A stretch of DNA of 64,000 nucleotides, taken from assembly GCF_027580225.2 (NCBI RefSeq), contig NC_073340.2, positions 16,934,001 to 16,998,000 on the forward strand. Reading direction: 5' to 3'. The stretch comes from Misgurnus anguillicaudatus. Its lineage: Eukaryota > Chordata > Actinopteri > Cypriniformes > Cobitidae. Positions 1 to 14,300 of the stretch are shown here, piece by piece; within the stretch, counting starts at the first letter, position 1, and each line of letters starts with the position of its first letter. The translations under genes and the position numbers were made by a program. The notes under the pieces are model-generated. The model worked only from the letters and a program-made list of their open reading frames with translations, was not told the DNA's origin and made no database searches.

Positions 1-6
1 AATCAC

Positions 7-3000
7 CTGTTTCCGATGGCTGGCTCGTTGTAAGTTCGACAATAAGATGAAGGAAACCAGCCCCGTCTGCAAATGAACACAAAACGTGTGTATCAATGTC
101 TATTACATAAACAAAATTATTATTCTTGTTATTATCCAAAACAGTGTAGATTGAAGGATTCATTTGGATGCTGTTGCTTAGGAACGGTCACACAGTAACT
201 TTGAACTCGGTGTGCGTCAATGCATCAAGATATTTCATTTCTCAATATAGTGCTAGCGACAATAGTTAGTTAGAGGAAATCTGCACACCCACCTCGACCT
301 TTAAAAAGGCCGGAGCTTATTAAAATAGCCAAATAAACAAAAACAATACTGAGCTCATGTAACTGCCATGACTATTTGAAATGAGTATGGAAGACATTAA
401 AACCAGAATCATTCTTACATTCCTGTTATTACATCCTGATATGTAATATTACAATCTCATATTTATTATATTACATTATGTTGTTGTTACATACTCTAAG
501 CAAAGGTCCAATTGGAGTTAAAGACTGTAATGTTTGTGTGGTCCCAAACTCCCATTATTAGTTATATCAGTGAGGGCTGGTAAGGGTGCTCTGTTTGAGA
601 GAGAAATGTTTTGAAGGTACTTCAAATAATTAATTCGTTTTTAGATAAGTTAGATAAATATATTATATAATATGATCTACTATTCTGCATTTTATACAGA
701 GAAAATACAAAGTATTTTAACATAAAACTAAGCTTTAATCAAATGTAATTTTTTATAGTTTTACGCAAAGGTCAAACATTTAATAACTGATATGTATCCA
801 TTTATATTGATCTTACAATATAATATTTATATATTTATATTTATATATATATATATATATATATATTATCCTTTACTAACAACTGGGACTGGCATGGTAA
901 ATCTATATATAAATATATATTTATATATATATATATAAAAAATTTACTTATTCATTTGTTTTCAGCACTTTTCTTTTTCCTACTATATATTTGTCTGTTG
1001 TTTTTATTGAGTCATTTTCCCCACTTGAATATTTTTTTGTAACTAACTTTTCTGAGCTGGAAATACTGGTTCCACGTTTCAAAAGATTTACTGTATTAAT
1101 TATGGAGAAATACGGTAAGGCATATTTAACATGCCACGCATATCAGAAGTGAATGTGTACGTCAGAGAGGAACATTTGTGCTGACACTGTAAACATTTAC
1201 CATGTTCACACAGCAAAAGAATGACCTCCTATTTATACCACATTTCACAGTTCAGTGATGACCTCATGGATTTAAGGCACAGCTTTTTTTGTAAAGCTTC
1301 TTTGAAACAACATGAACTGTGAAAAGCACATATAAACAATACTGCTTTGATAGTTGTTTGTGATCAAACAGTTTTGGAGCATGACTGACTTAAATGGAAG
1401 GAAAAATATTGAAGTCAATGGTGCTCCAGAAATGTTTGGTTACAAACATTGCTCAAAATATCTTCCTTTGTGTTCAGCAAAACACATTTATGCAGGTTTG
1501 AAACAACTTGAGGGTGAGTTAATTATTTTTCATTTTTGAGTGAACTATCCCTTTACTGCTCAGGGTCACGTATTAATTTATTCATTATTTGCACTTTATC
1601 ACATTTTAGAATAATCTAAAAATATCAAGCAAAACTATGAAATAACAAAAATGTAACTCTGTTGCATACACAAAAATTATGTAACTGAACAAATGCACAA
1701 TAAATTAAAACTTGTGTTATATGTTATATTTTAGCATCTTCAAAGTAACCACCATTTGCCTAGAATTTGTACAATTCTTTCATTTCAAAAACTTTTTAAA
1801 CATTTAGGGGCAGTTTCCCAGTCCCGGACTAAAATGCATGTTTAAGCTGCCTTAATTTAAAAAAAAAAAACATCTTGCACTGACATTTTAAATGGGACAA
1901 ATCATGAAAATCTGACTTTTTCCATATTTAAGTGCTATAATTTGGTCCCCTGCATACAGACTAGCAGCAACCAGCAGTAGAATAGTGACACGGTCTCATT
2001 AATTTTAATAGAAGCTTGGCGACTTCCGCAAGATGAGCGTGAGTGACCATGGGGCGCGAGTCGCGCGACAGAGTTAAGAATTTTTATGCAAATTATGAGC
2101 GATTTTCGAGAGCGACTACCAATGAGAACGAAGCAGGAGTTCACGTCATCTGTCTCTCGTCAGTTACTGGAGTAGACGTTACTCATTTGTTTAATGACAA
2201 CCAGATATAGAAACGCCTTTTTTGAAAAAGGCACACAGCGACAAAGTCGCTTATAATGTGAAGCCGCCTTTCAAGATCAACTGAGTAACTTAGTTTTGGT
2301 AAACCATTCTATGCAAGCATGTGAAAAAATAGAAATTTGGCTACCCTTGTGATGTCAGAAGGGGATAATAACGCCCACTAATCTGCACTATCCAACCTTG
2401 CATTTAAAAGGACACATCCAAAACCAAAAAAATATCATTTTTTGCTTAGACCTACAAAGTGGCAATTTCAACATGTTATAATAAATTATCTATATGGTTT
2501 ATTGAGCTAGAACTTCGCATGTGTACTCTGGTGACACTATAGTTTTATTTGACATTTTAAAAAAGTCTTGTGAAATGTCCCCTTTAACACATATCAGTGC
2601 CATTGTTTTGTCTCAAGATGCACAACAGTATTGTTTTTGTAAGATATGTCTGTAATAACTAATTAAATGCATAATATAACTAAAACCTAGTCCTGGGTTA
2701 AAGGGATAGTTCACCCAAAAATGAAAATTCTTTCATCATTTACTCACTGTCATGTTGTTACTTTGTTCTGATAGAAACGAAGGAGGATATTTTGAGAAGT
2801 GTTTGTAGACAAGCCATTCGTGGACCCCATTCACTTCAATAGTAGGAGAAAAGAATACTGTGGAGGTGAATGGGGTCCACTAATGGTTTGGTTACAACAT
2901 TTCTCAAAATATGTTCCTTTGTGTTCATCAGAACAATGAAATTTATAAAAGTTTGTAACAACATGAGAGTAAGTGAATGATGACAGAATTTTCATTTTTG

Positions 3001-6000
3001 GGTGAACTATCCCTTTAATCTAAACCCTGTCCCATAATCTTTTAACTTTTTAACAATCTTTTATAACTTTCCTTTTTTTTAAAGAAACTTTCCTCTGGCC
3101 TTTAACACAATATTTGTTTAATAAAAAGAAATGAATATGTTGGCACAATAAAAAAAAATTCCATGCTACTAATTTCAAACATATCGTTGTATGCCTTCAG
3201 ATCATGAAAAACATTTCAGTCAAGTAACTTACTGTCCATTACGTTCTAGTTCTCCATACAGCCATCCGTCTCTCTCCTCTTGAATCAGCAATGTAATGAT
3301 GTCGCCATCATCAAAGCCTAGAAGAGTCTCATTATTTCCTGCTGTGTGGGGGAAAATAGTCTGTACCCTGGTTTTCTTTACAATATCCATCCCACTGGAC
3401 TCTGATGTAGACCTGGACATGCCATTTCCATCTAGGCTGTCTTGATCTGTTGATTGCCAAGAACGGCATCAGCAATTATTTTGATTAGTAATCAGAATGA
3501 CAATTCAAATGACTCAAAATCTCAACTGTTAAGCAGTGATTTTATGATACAGTACCCGAGTACTGCTCGGATGAGATGGGGCTTCTGGGAACCTCCTGGT
3601 TGAACATGTTGGCCAGTGGACTTGTGTGGGCTTTGAGGGGCGGGGCTGGTGGCAGGTCCACTGAATTGTTCTAATATAAAATAAAAAACCAAACAACGTA
3701 TGACATATAAACAAGGACATAAATACAACAATGTAAAAACTACTACAGTAGATTATGATTTAAAGACCAAAAGCTATCTGTGACTATATGTGTCTAAAGT
3801 CAGTATAGACCATAACGTTTTGATATCCAAAGCTTGTTTAATGTCATATGTATTTTTAAAGAATGCAGCAGGTGTATTTTTTATGAGACTGACTCCGTTT
3901 CTGCGCTCCACCATAGACGAGGACTCGGGTATTCTTGGCACTGGAGTCTGCAGGCTCTCAATCATGGTAATCACGGTGTCTGGCACCTTGGTGGCATCTG
4001 TACACTTTTCCTGCCAGCTGGGCAGTTTGTCAGTCAGTATCTTATTGGCCTTTGGGAAAGGTCACAAACAGTTTTAAGAAAACAAGGCATGCCATGAACA
4101 CGCACCGTCAAGTTTTGACTATCAGCCTAAGATAATAATAATAAAGCTTAATGTAAAGCATGTTTCTTAATTCTAGCCCTCATTGTCCCCCAAAGGTGTC
4201 CCTTTTAAAAACACTTGATTCAGTGTGTTAATGAGTGAGACACCTACAACGCTGCGCTTGTTCGTCTTCATTGGCGTCACGCAGACAGATCAGCACATAG
4301 CATCACAGCACCGTAGGAGCAACTAGAGAGTGAAGTACTCGGTATGCTCTCAAATTGCACCTGTGGCACTGTGATGTCACACGCCGATCGTTCTGCACAG
4401 CAATACATGAAGCTGAACAAGCCTTTTATGAGAGAGGCCTAATGAGTTAAATCAGGTGTTTTATATAGGGAGACTACACTCACCTAAAGGATTATTAGGA
4501 ACACCATACTAATACTGTGTTTGACCCCCTTTCGCCTTCAGAACTGCCTTAATTCTACGTGGCATTGATTCAACAAGGTGCTGAAAGCATTCTTTAAAAA
4601 TGTTGGCCCATATTGATAGGAGAGCATCTTGCAATTGATGGAGATTTGTGGGATGCACATCCAGGGCACAAAGCTCCTGTTCAACCACATCCCAAAGATG
4701 CTCCATTGGGTTGAGATCTGGTGACTGTGGGGGCCATTTTAGTACAGTGAACTCATTGTCATGTACAAGAAACCAATTTGAAATGATTCAAGCTTTGTGA
4801 CAGGTTGCATTATCCTGCTGGAAGTAGCCATCAGAGGATGGGTACATGGTGGTCATAAAGAGATGGACATGGTCAGAAACAATGCTCAGGTAGGCCGTGG
4901 CATTAAAACAATGCCCAATTATCACTAAGGGACCTAAAGTGTGCCAAGAAAACATCCCCACACCATTACACCACCACCACCAGCCTGCACAGTAGTAACA
5001 AGGCATGATTGATCCATGTTCTCATTCAGAATACGCCAAATTTTGACTCTACCATCTTAATGTCTCAACAGAAATCGAGACTCATCAGACCATGAAACAT
5101 TTTTCCAGTTTTAAACTGTCAAATTTTGGTGAGCTCATGCAAATTGTAGCCCCTTTTCCTATTTGTAGTGGAGATGAGTGGTACCCGGTGGGGTCGTCTG
5201 CTGTTATAGCCCATCCACCTCAAAGTTGTGCGTGTTGTGGCTTCACAAATGCTTTGCTGCATACCTCGGTTGTAACGAGTGGTTATTTCAGTCAAAGTTG
5301 CTCTTCTATAAGCTGGAATCAGTCGGCCCATTATCCTCTGAACTCTTGGATCAACAAGTCATTTTTGCCCACAGGACTGCTTCATACTGGATGTTTTTCC
5401 CTTTTCACACCATTCTTTGTAAACCCTAGAAATGGTTGTGCATGAAAATCCCAGTAACTGAGCAGATTATGAAATACTCAGACCGGCCCGTCAGGCACCC
5501 CCAACAACCATGCCACGCTCAAAATTGCTTAAATCGCCTTTCTTTCCCATTCTGACATTCAGTTTGGAGTTCAGGAGATTGTCTTGACCAGGACCACACC
5601 CCTAAATGCATTGAAGCAACCGCCATGTGATTGCTTAATTAGATAATTGCATTAATGACAAATTGAACAGGTGTTCCTAATAATCCTTTAGGTGAGTGTA
5701 TATCTAAAACTTTTGGAATTTGTGACCCAGTCTGTGAAAACCCAACTAAAGTCTTTTTTGTGATCTATAGTTTTCTACACAAAATCCTCCTACACAATGT
5801 AAAGAACATTCTGTGTAAATATAACCTTGATATATTTAATATTGGCTGAGTAAGGTCATGTCAGAGACATTGTTGCTCCTAATCTTATCATCATTACATT
5901 ATCAGACAGTGGGACAAACATACCTTACAAAAAACTATACCCGTGTGTGCATATTGAGACAAAACAATGGCACTGGTATATGTTAAGATATGTTAGTGCA

Positions 6001-8244
6001 AGATATTTTTAAATTAAGGCAGCTCAAACATGCATTTTAGTATGGGACTAGGATAAGCTCTGTCCGGGAAACCGCCCCTTTAAGATGGATTTCACAGATA
6101 GGTCACAAATATCAAGTATACTTCAGATGCCAGATGCTTCCCAGATTTTAAATTTCTGTAAGCTTATCATTGGTCATCATTATTAGGGAAAAAACAGACA
6201 AATTTAGGCAAACATTTACTGAAGCACAGCATGATTTTCAGCTGGTCACCTTGTCGTGAAAGGCTGCTAGCTGATAGGTAAGGGCACAATGTTTGTCCAC
6301 TACGAAACAGAACCTCCTCTTCTCCTCCAGCAAGGCTTCTCTACATCCCTCTGCAATAAACCTCTGCATGTCTGTTTGTCGGGATGTGATGGACTCCAGA
6401 CACTGAAAACCCATAACAACCAGAAGATATTGTTGAATCAAATGATGGTTACAGATAATGTCCAACTTTGTTTCAACAACAACGAGTATCAACATATTCA
6501 AAGAAATAGCTAAATATGAAAATGTACACATTCTCATACCATCACAGATGTATATGACTTCTTTCTTCAGTTAAACACAAATAATATTTTTTTAATTAAA
6601 ATATCATCATGTCATCTTTTTATACTATCTAACTTGCTAGCCTGCTACCAATGTAATCCCGATCCCACCCTCAATTCAAATCGCCATCCAAACACATTAA
6701 CACGCACAAACTAGAAGCCTACTTCGTCATGTCTCATTCATCACCAGTAAGAAAACTTTGCAGTACAAAGTGAATAACATTAGTACCATAACAAACATAA
6801 ACAACTGTTTTAAATCAGAATCAGACACGGCGAGTTTTTGCTTGTGTAGATATAGTACTTTGCTTGTTAATTTAAAAACATTTCATTTGTCCAATCATTG
6901 CATTCGGTCCGAACGCAATGATTGCTTGGACATTTTTCGTTCCTACGCCTTTCGCAGATGACACATTTGTGACCACGGACCACAAAAGCGTAAGGATACA
7001 TTTTTTGAAACTGAGATTTATAGACGGTTTCATCGGAAGCACGTGATACACGTCTGAATCCAAACTTAATTTCCGGTTTTCGTTTTTTTAATGGTCTGAC
7101 TAGTTGCTAAACTGATCTATTGAACAAATGCCTCGTCGAAAATAACAAATGTTTTGGTTTCCTAGGTAATCTATGTGTTGTTTTTCTGCTTGTTATATAA
7201 ATAAACTATGTTTAAAGTACTTTGTTGTTATTTATTATTAGCGGAGTTACCGGAAGTTATGTGCGGACAGCGACAGCGGCTTGTTTATGTTGTTACTGCT
7301 GAAACCGTCTATACATCACCTGGAAGCTGATAGGACAGGACAATATTTGGCCAAGATATAATGATTTGAAAATCTAGAACTTGACAGTGCAAAAAATCTT
7401 AATGTTACAAATTGCATTTAAAGGTCCAAGTCTAATGAAGTCTGTATACAGCAATGCATATTAATGAAAAGTTTGTTTTAGTGCTCTCCGCTGGCTAACC
7501 ATTATAATGACTGAATAATACTTGTTGATTGAAAGGGGGAAGTTGTAAGCTTATACATAAACCAAATTTGAATGGGAAATCCCCAAGGAACGGGGAGCAA
7601 AGCAAAGTTTGTAGGGGAGTTTCTGATTAATTTTGATCATGATTTTGCTGCATCCACTCACAAAAATAAAGTTTTGTAATGTTTATGGTTGGAAATTTAC
7701 AAAATATCTTAATGGAACATGATCTACAAACGTAGATAGTAATATAATATACTAATGATTTTTGGCATAAAAGAAAAATCTATCATTTTACCCATGCAAT
7801 GTATTTTTTGCTTTTATTTTGCAAATATACCTGTGCGACTTGCGACTGGTTTTGCTATCAAGATGTGAAGAGACTTTTAATATATGTCTTCTGTAGTGAA
7901 ACGATACGTTTGGAAAAGAAAACACCGTTTTGAGATTACTTAGTGATTGATTTGCCACGTATTTGTGATTCATTTGTGCATTTCGTCACAAGAGACATTA
8001 AAACCAATAAGATTTAGATGTGTAACCATATTTGAACTTACTGCACTGATCTGTATGTTGACAAGGATGTGTGATGTATTGATCACTAAATACGTTTAAA
8101 ATAAATAATAAAACATGACAGCTTCTTTTCGTGTTCAACTAAAGAAAGAAAGTCATATACATCTGGGATGGCACACGGGTGAATAAATCATGAATCTTTA
8201 TATTTGGATAAACTGTTCATTAAAATGTCCCAAGCAAAGCAACT

Positions 8245-8323
<79 letters not shown>

Positions 8324-11300
8324 GAGTGAGAGAAACAGAGAAAGAGACCACTGCACTGTAAAAAAAAACGTTTTTTATAGGTAATATTCTGTATTAAATG
8401 CTTTTGTTTTACAGATATTTTCTGTTATTTAAAGATTTACCATTAAAATGACAGTATTTCCTTGTAATTAACAATCACATCAAAATTATGTTTTTTTAAA
8501 GACAATTCATACTATTTTTACAGATCAAAAATGTATTTCCACAGACATTTGCCGTTAATTTTTACAGACATTTGCCGTTAATTTTCAGACATTTGCCGTT
8601 AATTTCCACAGACATTTGCCATTAATTTCCACAGACATTTGCCGTTAATTTTTACAGACATTTGCCGTTAATTTTTACAGACATTTGTCGTTAATTTTTA
8701 CAGACATTTGCCGTTAATTTCCACAGACATTTGCCATTAATTTTCACAGAAATTTGCCGTTCATTTTTACAGATTAAAAAATTATTTTTACAGAAAATTT
8801 CTTTAAATGTTTTATTGATTATTTTTCTGTAGAAATGTAAGTAAAATTACATAAATCAGTAAATTTATAGTGTTTTAAATGTATCCCCCTTCAGCATTGA
8901 AACTTTTAGGGTTTTGCTCTTGCTGCAAAGTAAGACCACATCTACTGTTAACTCATATTCCACCTCAATCTCTAACTGGTGAACGTTGTTCAGCAATACT
9001 ACAACATGACTTCATCAAATCCACTTCTTTTGTTTTGTGCTGCTTGTAGCATGCTTTATCCAGCAGAAGTGTAAAATGACACCAGAAGCATTGTGATCTG
9101 TGATCTTCCGTACAGGATACCTCTTCCTATTATAGCTCTGTGCTTAAGTTGTCATAGTGACTATGAACGTTGCTTGTTTCCTTGGAGTTCTTTTTTTTCT
9201 TTTGTCAGAATCACTTTTCATTTGTACTTCAGATCTTGCATAGATAAGAAGTTATAGTTATATACACCTATAGTTTTATCTCACAGTGATTTAAAGATAG
9301 CAGTGCATTTTAAATAGTTTGTTATACATGCTATCGGCTGGCATGCTTTTAGAGGTGGTGAAAGACAGAAATTACGCTTTATGATGAGCAATAAAGCGGC
9401 ACCATTTGAATGACGCTAAAATGAGTGTATATTGGGCAACACTAAAACAAGTAACGTAACCTCAAACATATACTTTCGGGTTTGAAAAACAAGTTTTTAT
9501 ACAAGCTTCACTAGCCCAACCTAGAATAAGAATTTTGAGCGTGCTGTTTTGTTTACAATAGTACAAATTTAATGAACACTTCGTAAGACTATTTGATCAT
9601 TTCCCAATCATTTTACTAAGTAATTCGACTGAAAGCACAAGATTGTTATACGATTATATTTTTTGATTCTGCTTTGTTAATGGCGCTGGCTCATTTTAAA
9701 TTCCCCTATATATTTGTGTCAAACCAGGACTGAAATACATTCATAAGCAAAGATAAACAGATTTCCATTGCTAATTGTTTAAAGAAACAATGCACCTTTC
9801 AAAGAAGGAACACAATGGTGACCGATAAGCTACAAACTGGTATTAAAAAGTAAAGCCCTCCGAAACTCAACTGAAGTATTTGTGCACTAAAATAACAAAA
9901 AAAGATTAAGTTAAAGTGCATATACTGTCAGAAAATGTATACATATCTATACATAATGGGACATTTTAATGGGTAATGCCAACATGACAACTGTAAAAGT
10001 GTATTTTTATTATTTAAAAACTTCCCGTTTATAATGTTGGAATAAATAATAAAATATTATTGTAAATTGGCTTCCAAATGTATTTATTTATTTATTTTAT
10101 TAACACACCAACATTGTCTCAACCAATAGCATAATGCGTAAAAATTCAAGATGCCCTTACCTCGTTTTCTTTGACACCATACTTGGATGAATGCTTTGCT
10201 TGACTTTTTCTGCGCAGTTTCTTCAGGTCAGCCTGTGATTTTTCTATAGAGTCTTGCCTAATTTTGTGTTCTGACTGGTAATGTTTATAAGTGGCCTAAA
10301 AGGATTGTAAAATTAAAGGTTAAAAAATCTTCCAGCTCAAACAGGTGCAATCAAATTACAAAAAAGCGTCAATACCATACACTACTTACATTCATGTATT
10401 TGATGTCCATATCCGTTTTCTTTTCCAGTTCGGAGATTAACTCCCTGTGGAACTTCTTAAACTGTTGAGAAAATCAAAATAAAGAAAAGTTCAAACTATG
10501 GACGATTCATTTCAATTTCGATTCAAATGTATTTCTATAGTACTTTTCATTGTGGCAAAGCAGCTTTACCAATAAATGCGAGCACAGGCAGTAGACATAT
10601 TTATAAAATACATAGAATACATGGTATTATTGCTATTTTTTCATAAGATATACGGTCTAAATTATAAAAATAATTGCCTACGATAACTATAAAAATAGGA
10701 GAATAGCAGCATCCATACTAAAGAACATACAGAGGAATGATATGTTTGGGTTTACTATTTCAGCGCGATGAAGCATTGGCAGCCAATGAAAATCTGTTTT
10801 AATTTAAAGTGCTTTCACATCTGCAATGTAAAACTGTAGCCCATGAGCTCCATAAACATCATGTTATCGTCCACTGGTGGATAAAATCAATAACCTGATC
10901 GATAACGTGATATTACACTATGATAAATTCCACTACCGAGGTATTGTGACAATGTAGAGATACTGAACAAAACTGAAATACTGCTTTATTATCTTTTGGG
11001 GGTTAACATTCATAACACATTCTGTGAAAGAGAATACCAAAGATTTTTTGATAAAAAGGAGAAATTCTCTTAAAGGAATGAGAACTGAGGGTCAGCACTA
11101 TATACGGTCACATACCAAAGATAAACTCACTTCAAAGTAAAGAACACATACTTTTGTTTCCTAAGGCAACAGACAACATTGCCATGTATTATAAAGTAAG
11201 CATATCATTTATTCAATGCTAAAACCATGTACATGAATTAAAAAATGAGGAATAGAAATAAGAGAGATAAAGAGACAGGGAAGAATGTTGGGTATCAACA

Positions 11301-14300
11301 TGAACACAGACTAACTTGAGGGCCGTGTACTTACAAATTCCTCTAATTCCTGCTGGACCTTCTTATGCACTTCTGAAATCTCAACCAGAACCACACCTGG
11401 AAGTGAAACATGCATACTACCTTAGTGCTGTGTTGTAACTATTTCTAGAGATGTTTCTACCTCAAGTTGAATAAACACTTCAAGACTGACTTCAAACATT
11501 TCTAGGCAACACTGAAAAAAAATGATTTTGACCCCAATTAAATTTAACATAATTAAAATTTGCTCATCACAATATCGTTTTTGTTTTTTGGTTGAAAAAA
11601 TATTAAGTGGTTTCTAGGTATTTCTAACCAATGTGAAATTAACTCATTTAAGTTTGGAATACATAAATCATTTAAGTATTAAAACAATATTGCTAAAACT
11701 GGGTGGGGATTTCCAGTTCCCAGCCTGCTTTGCATGAAACTTAAGAGTAAATCAGGGTTCCCACACCTTGGTTACCTTCAAATTCAAGGACCTTTCAAGG
11801 ACTTACCAATACCCTCAAATTAATGTGGGGACGCATTTTAAGTGAGAGCAAGGTTACATTGTGTTACCTTGTAAGATAATTTGTTACAGTTTTCATGTGT
11901 CAAACACAACTATGCCATAAAGCATTTTGATACAGATCAAAATTAGCATTTAGAAGATATAAACATTCAAAATTCACAGTTTAGCATGTGTGCTCAAAGT
12001 CAATTTTTATGACGTCACACTACAGAGGGGAAAATATGGATTTTTTTCCAGAAAAATTCTTGCACAAAATATATTCAAGCACTTTCAATGGCCTGTATCC
12101 ATTTATGTTTATTTTTAAAAACTTTTCAGGGCCTTGAATTAATTTACCCAGATTCACAAACTTTTAAGGATTTCAAGGACCCTAAAAAAGGGTTCTTTTA
12201 TGCATTTTTAATTAATGTAAGAAAAGAGGGGGGACGAGTAGAGCATTTGCTTAGGATAAAAACAATCTCATTGACACGTATCAGTTATTTAGTGTTGTTT
12301 TAATCAGTAAGCATTACACTGTAAGTGTAAATGCCTTGATTTGAAAGCATTTACTTTGGAAACGTTTATGCCATAATCAGCTTTTGTTTCAGTTCAGTGT
12401 TTGTTATGGTTAGCTTGTGAATGTGTGCTGTTGCTGTATAATAACTTTGTATTTATATATTAAGTAGAACTATGATTAGATAATAATAGCATTGGTGAAT
12501 TTAACTCATCTTTACTCAGATCAACTCAATTTAATTGCGTTAAGGTAACTAAAAAAATAAATACATATATCTAAATTTAGATCATTTAAATTTAAAATCA
12601 GCAAGTCATTTAAACTTTTTAGACTAGTGAAGAGTTGGTATAAATGAAAAAAAAGTGAAATGGGCTTAAGTTAATAAAACTTTTTTTTATAATTTATAGC
12701 AACTTCTACATAGTTCAAATTACTTATTAATTCAAGTTGTTTTAACTTAAACTTTTAAGTGCAACAAGGAATTTTTACAGCATATGAAAATGTAGCATTT
12801 AGCCATTTAAAACAAAGCCATCGAAACTTGTCTGATAAAGATTGCCATGATTCTTTTTAATGTAGAAATTCATACTGAATACTTTTAAGACACCAAAATA
12901 AAAATGAAATTGTGTGATTTTGTGTTTTCTACATATGAAGAGTTTCGTTGCAAAACGAGATAAATCCATTTTTTTACATTTTTGTCAAAACATGTTTATT
13001 ATTATGTTATCATGTTATTATTTTGTTTTATGGTGCTACTTAGCTGTATTTTTTAAGTTATGCAGGTTTAAATCAAAACAAACCAACTGCAGTTGCATAG
13101 AAATTAATTGGAATGCACAACCAAAAAACAAGATTTCTGAACAATTAAAAAAACGGTGGTTATCTCGTTTTGCAACGAAACTCTTCATATTGTCATCCTA
13201 CATAATGTAAAAAACAATCTGTGTAAATATAACTTTATATCTTATATTGACTGCTATCTTTAAAATACTGACTGAGTAACGTCATGTCAAAAACTGAAAT
13301 CAATCTTTGATGCTTCTAATCTCAGAATCAGAATTTTGTGACAGGTGCAGCCCACTTCACAATATCAAGTTAACATACAGCTAAAAAGTCTATTGTTATA
13401 AAGACAATATGATCAGTTGAGTGTCATTTCAGCTTATCAAATCTCCATTAGCTCTGTTTGCAGTAAGGTTTGTTTTCACAAGCAGGGAAGAGTAAAGGCA
13501 AGATATGAATTATGGGTGAAGCTTGTATGGCAGTTTTAATAACATTATTAACATGAAAAGGTCAGCAGAGTGCATGGGTAAATGCTGTCTTTGTACTGAG
13601 AGTGCCAACACAAAACCCCTGTGTGTTTTCACATAAGGGAGCACAACCATTCAAAGGTTACAGGACAGTCTCAATGGATTACCATTTGTGCCCTCAAAAA
13701 CTCAAAATGTAATACTTAGTCATTACCTTTTCAATCCAGGCTATATAAAATATGTATAATCTTTTATTAAAATAAGAACTTCCTCTGACTTTATATTTTC
13801 GATCCATGGGGCAGATTTTATTCATTACTATCATCAAGATAAAATATGTAATAGTGATTAAAACACTATCAAGACAAAATATATAATAGTGACTAAAATA
13901 CTTCAAGATGCATGTCAATAAGCATGAGCGATTGTCATATGACATTAAAGTACAATGAGTTTAGATTGCACAGTAATTTCACACGTCAATCTGTCATGAA
14001 ATTAAGAGAAAAGGACCCTATGGTTCGGAACCACAGCATTTTTGTCATTAAGAGAAATCATCTTGTCTCAGTTACAACTTTGACAGGTAAATGATAAAGA
14101 ATGACCTCCCCCCCATTTGTATTTATTGCATTGCATATTGCATCTTCAAGGACGACAGCACACATGCTATTTATGACTGGATGTACCTTTGTATACTTTA
14201 CGGTAAACTTTGCTCTCTTACTAACTTTGTCCTGTCTGTGTGGCTCTCATTAAAAAACTGTGAAGACCTATGTGCTATGTAAACAACACGCTTACGCAGT

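Larger units (their letters stand above)
1807..3034. mobile_element. Nested DNA-transposon cluster (outer element)
   Basis: The outer element starts GGGGCAGTTTCCC at 1808 and runs to about 1888. It resumes at 2588 (ATATCAGTGCCATTG) and again at 3019 after two separate insertions. A second, inverted copy at about 5919-6083 shows the terminus GGGAAACCGCCCC and contains the sequence interrupted here. The family is non-autonomous: no transposase frame is visible. Confidence 0.65.

Noticed and set aside
8190..8384. 64-codon frame rich in Arg-Glu
   Set aside because: Translation of the (AG)n microsatellite.
12933..13190. microRNA precursor from the long hairpin
   Set aside because: The arms are transposon termini with a loop of almost 200 nt; not a typical pre-miRNA.
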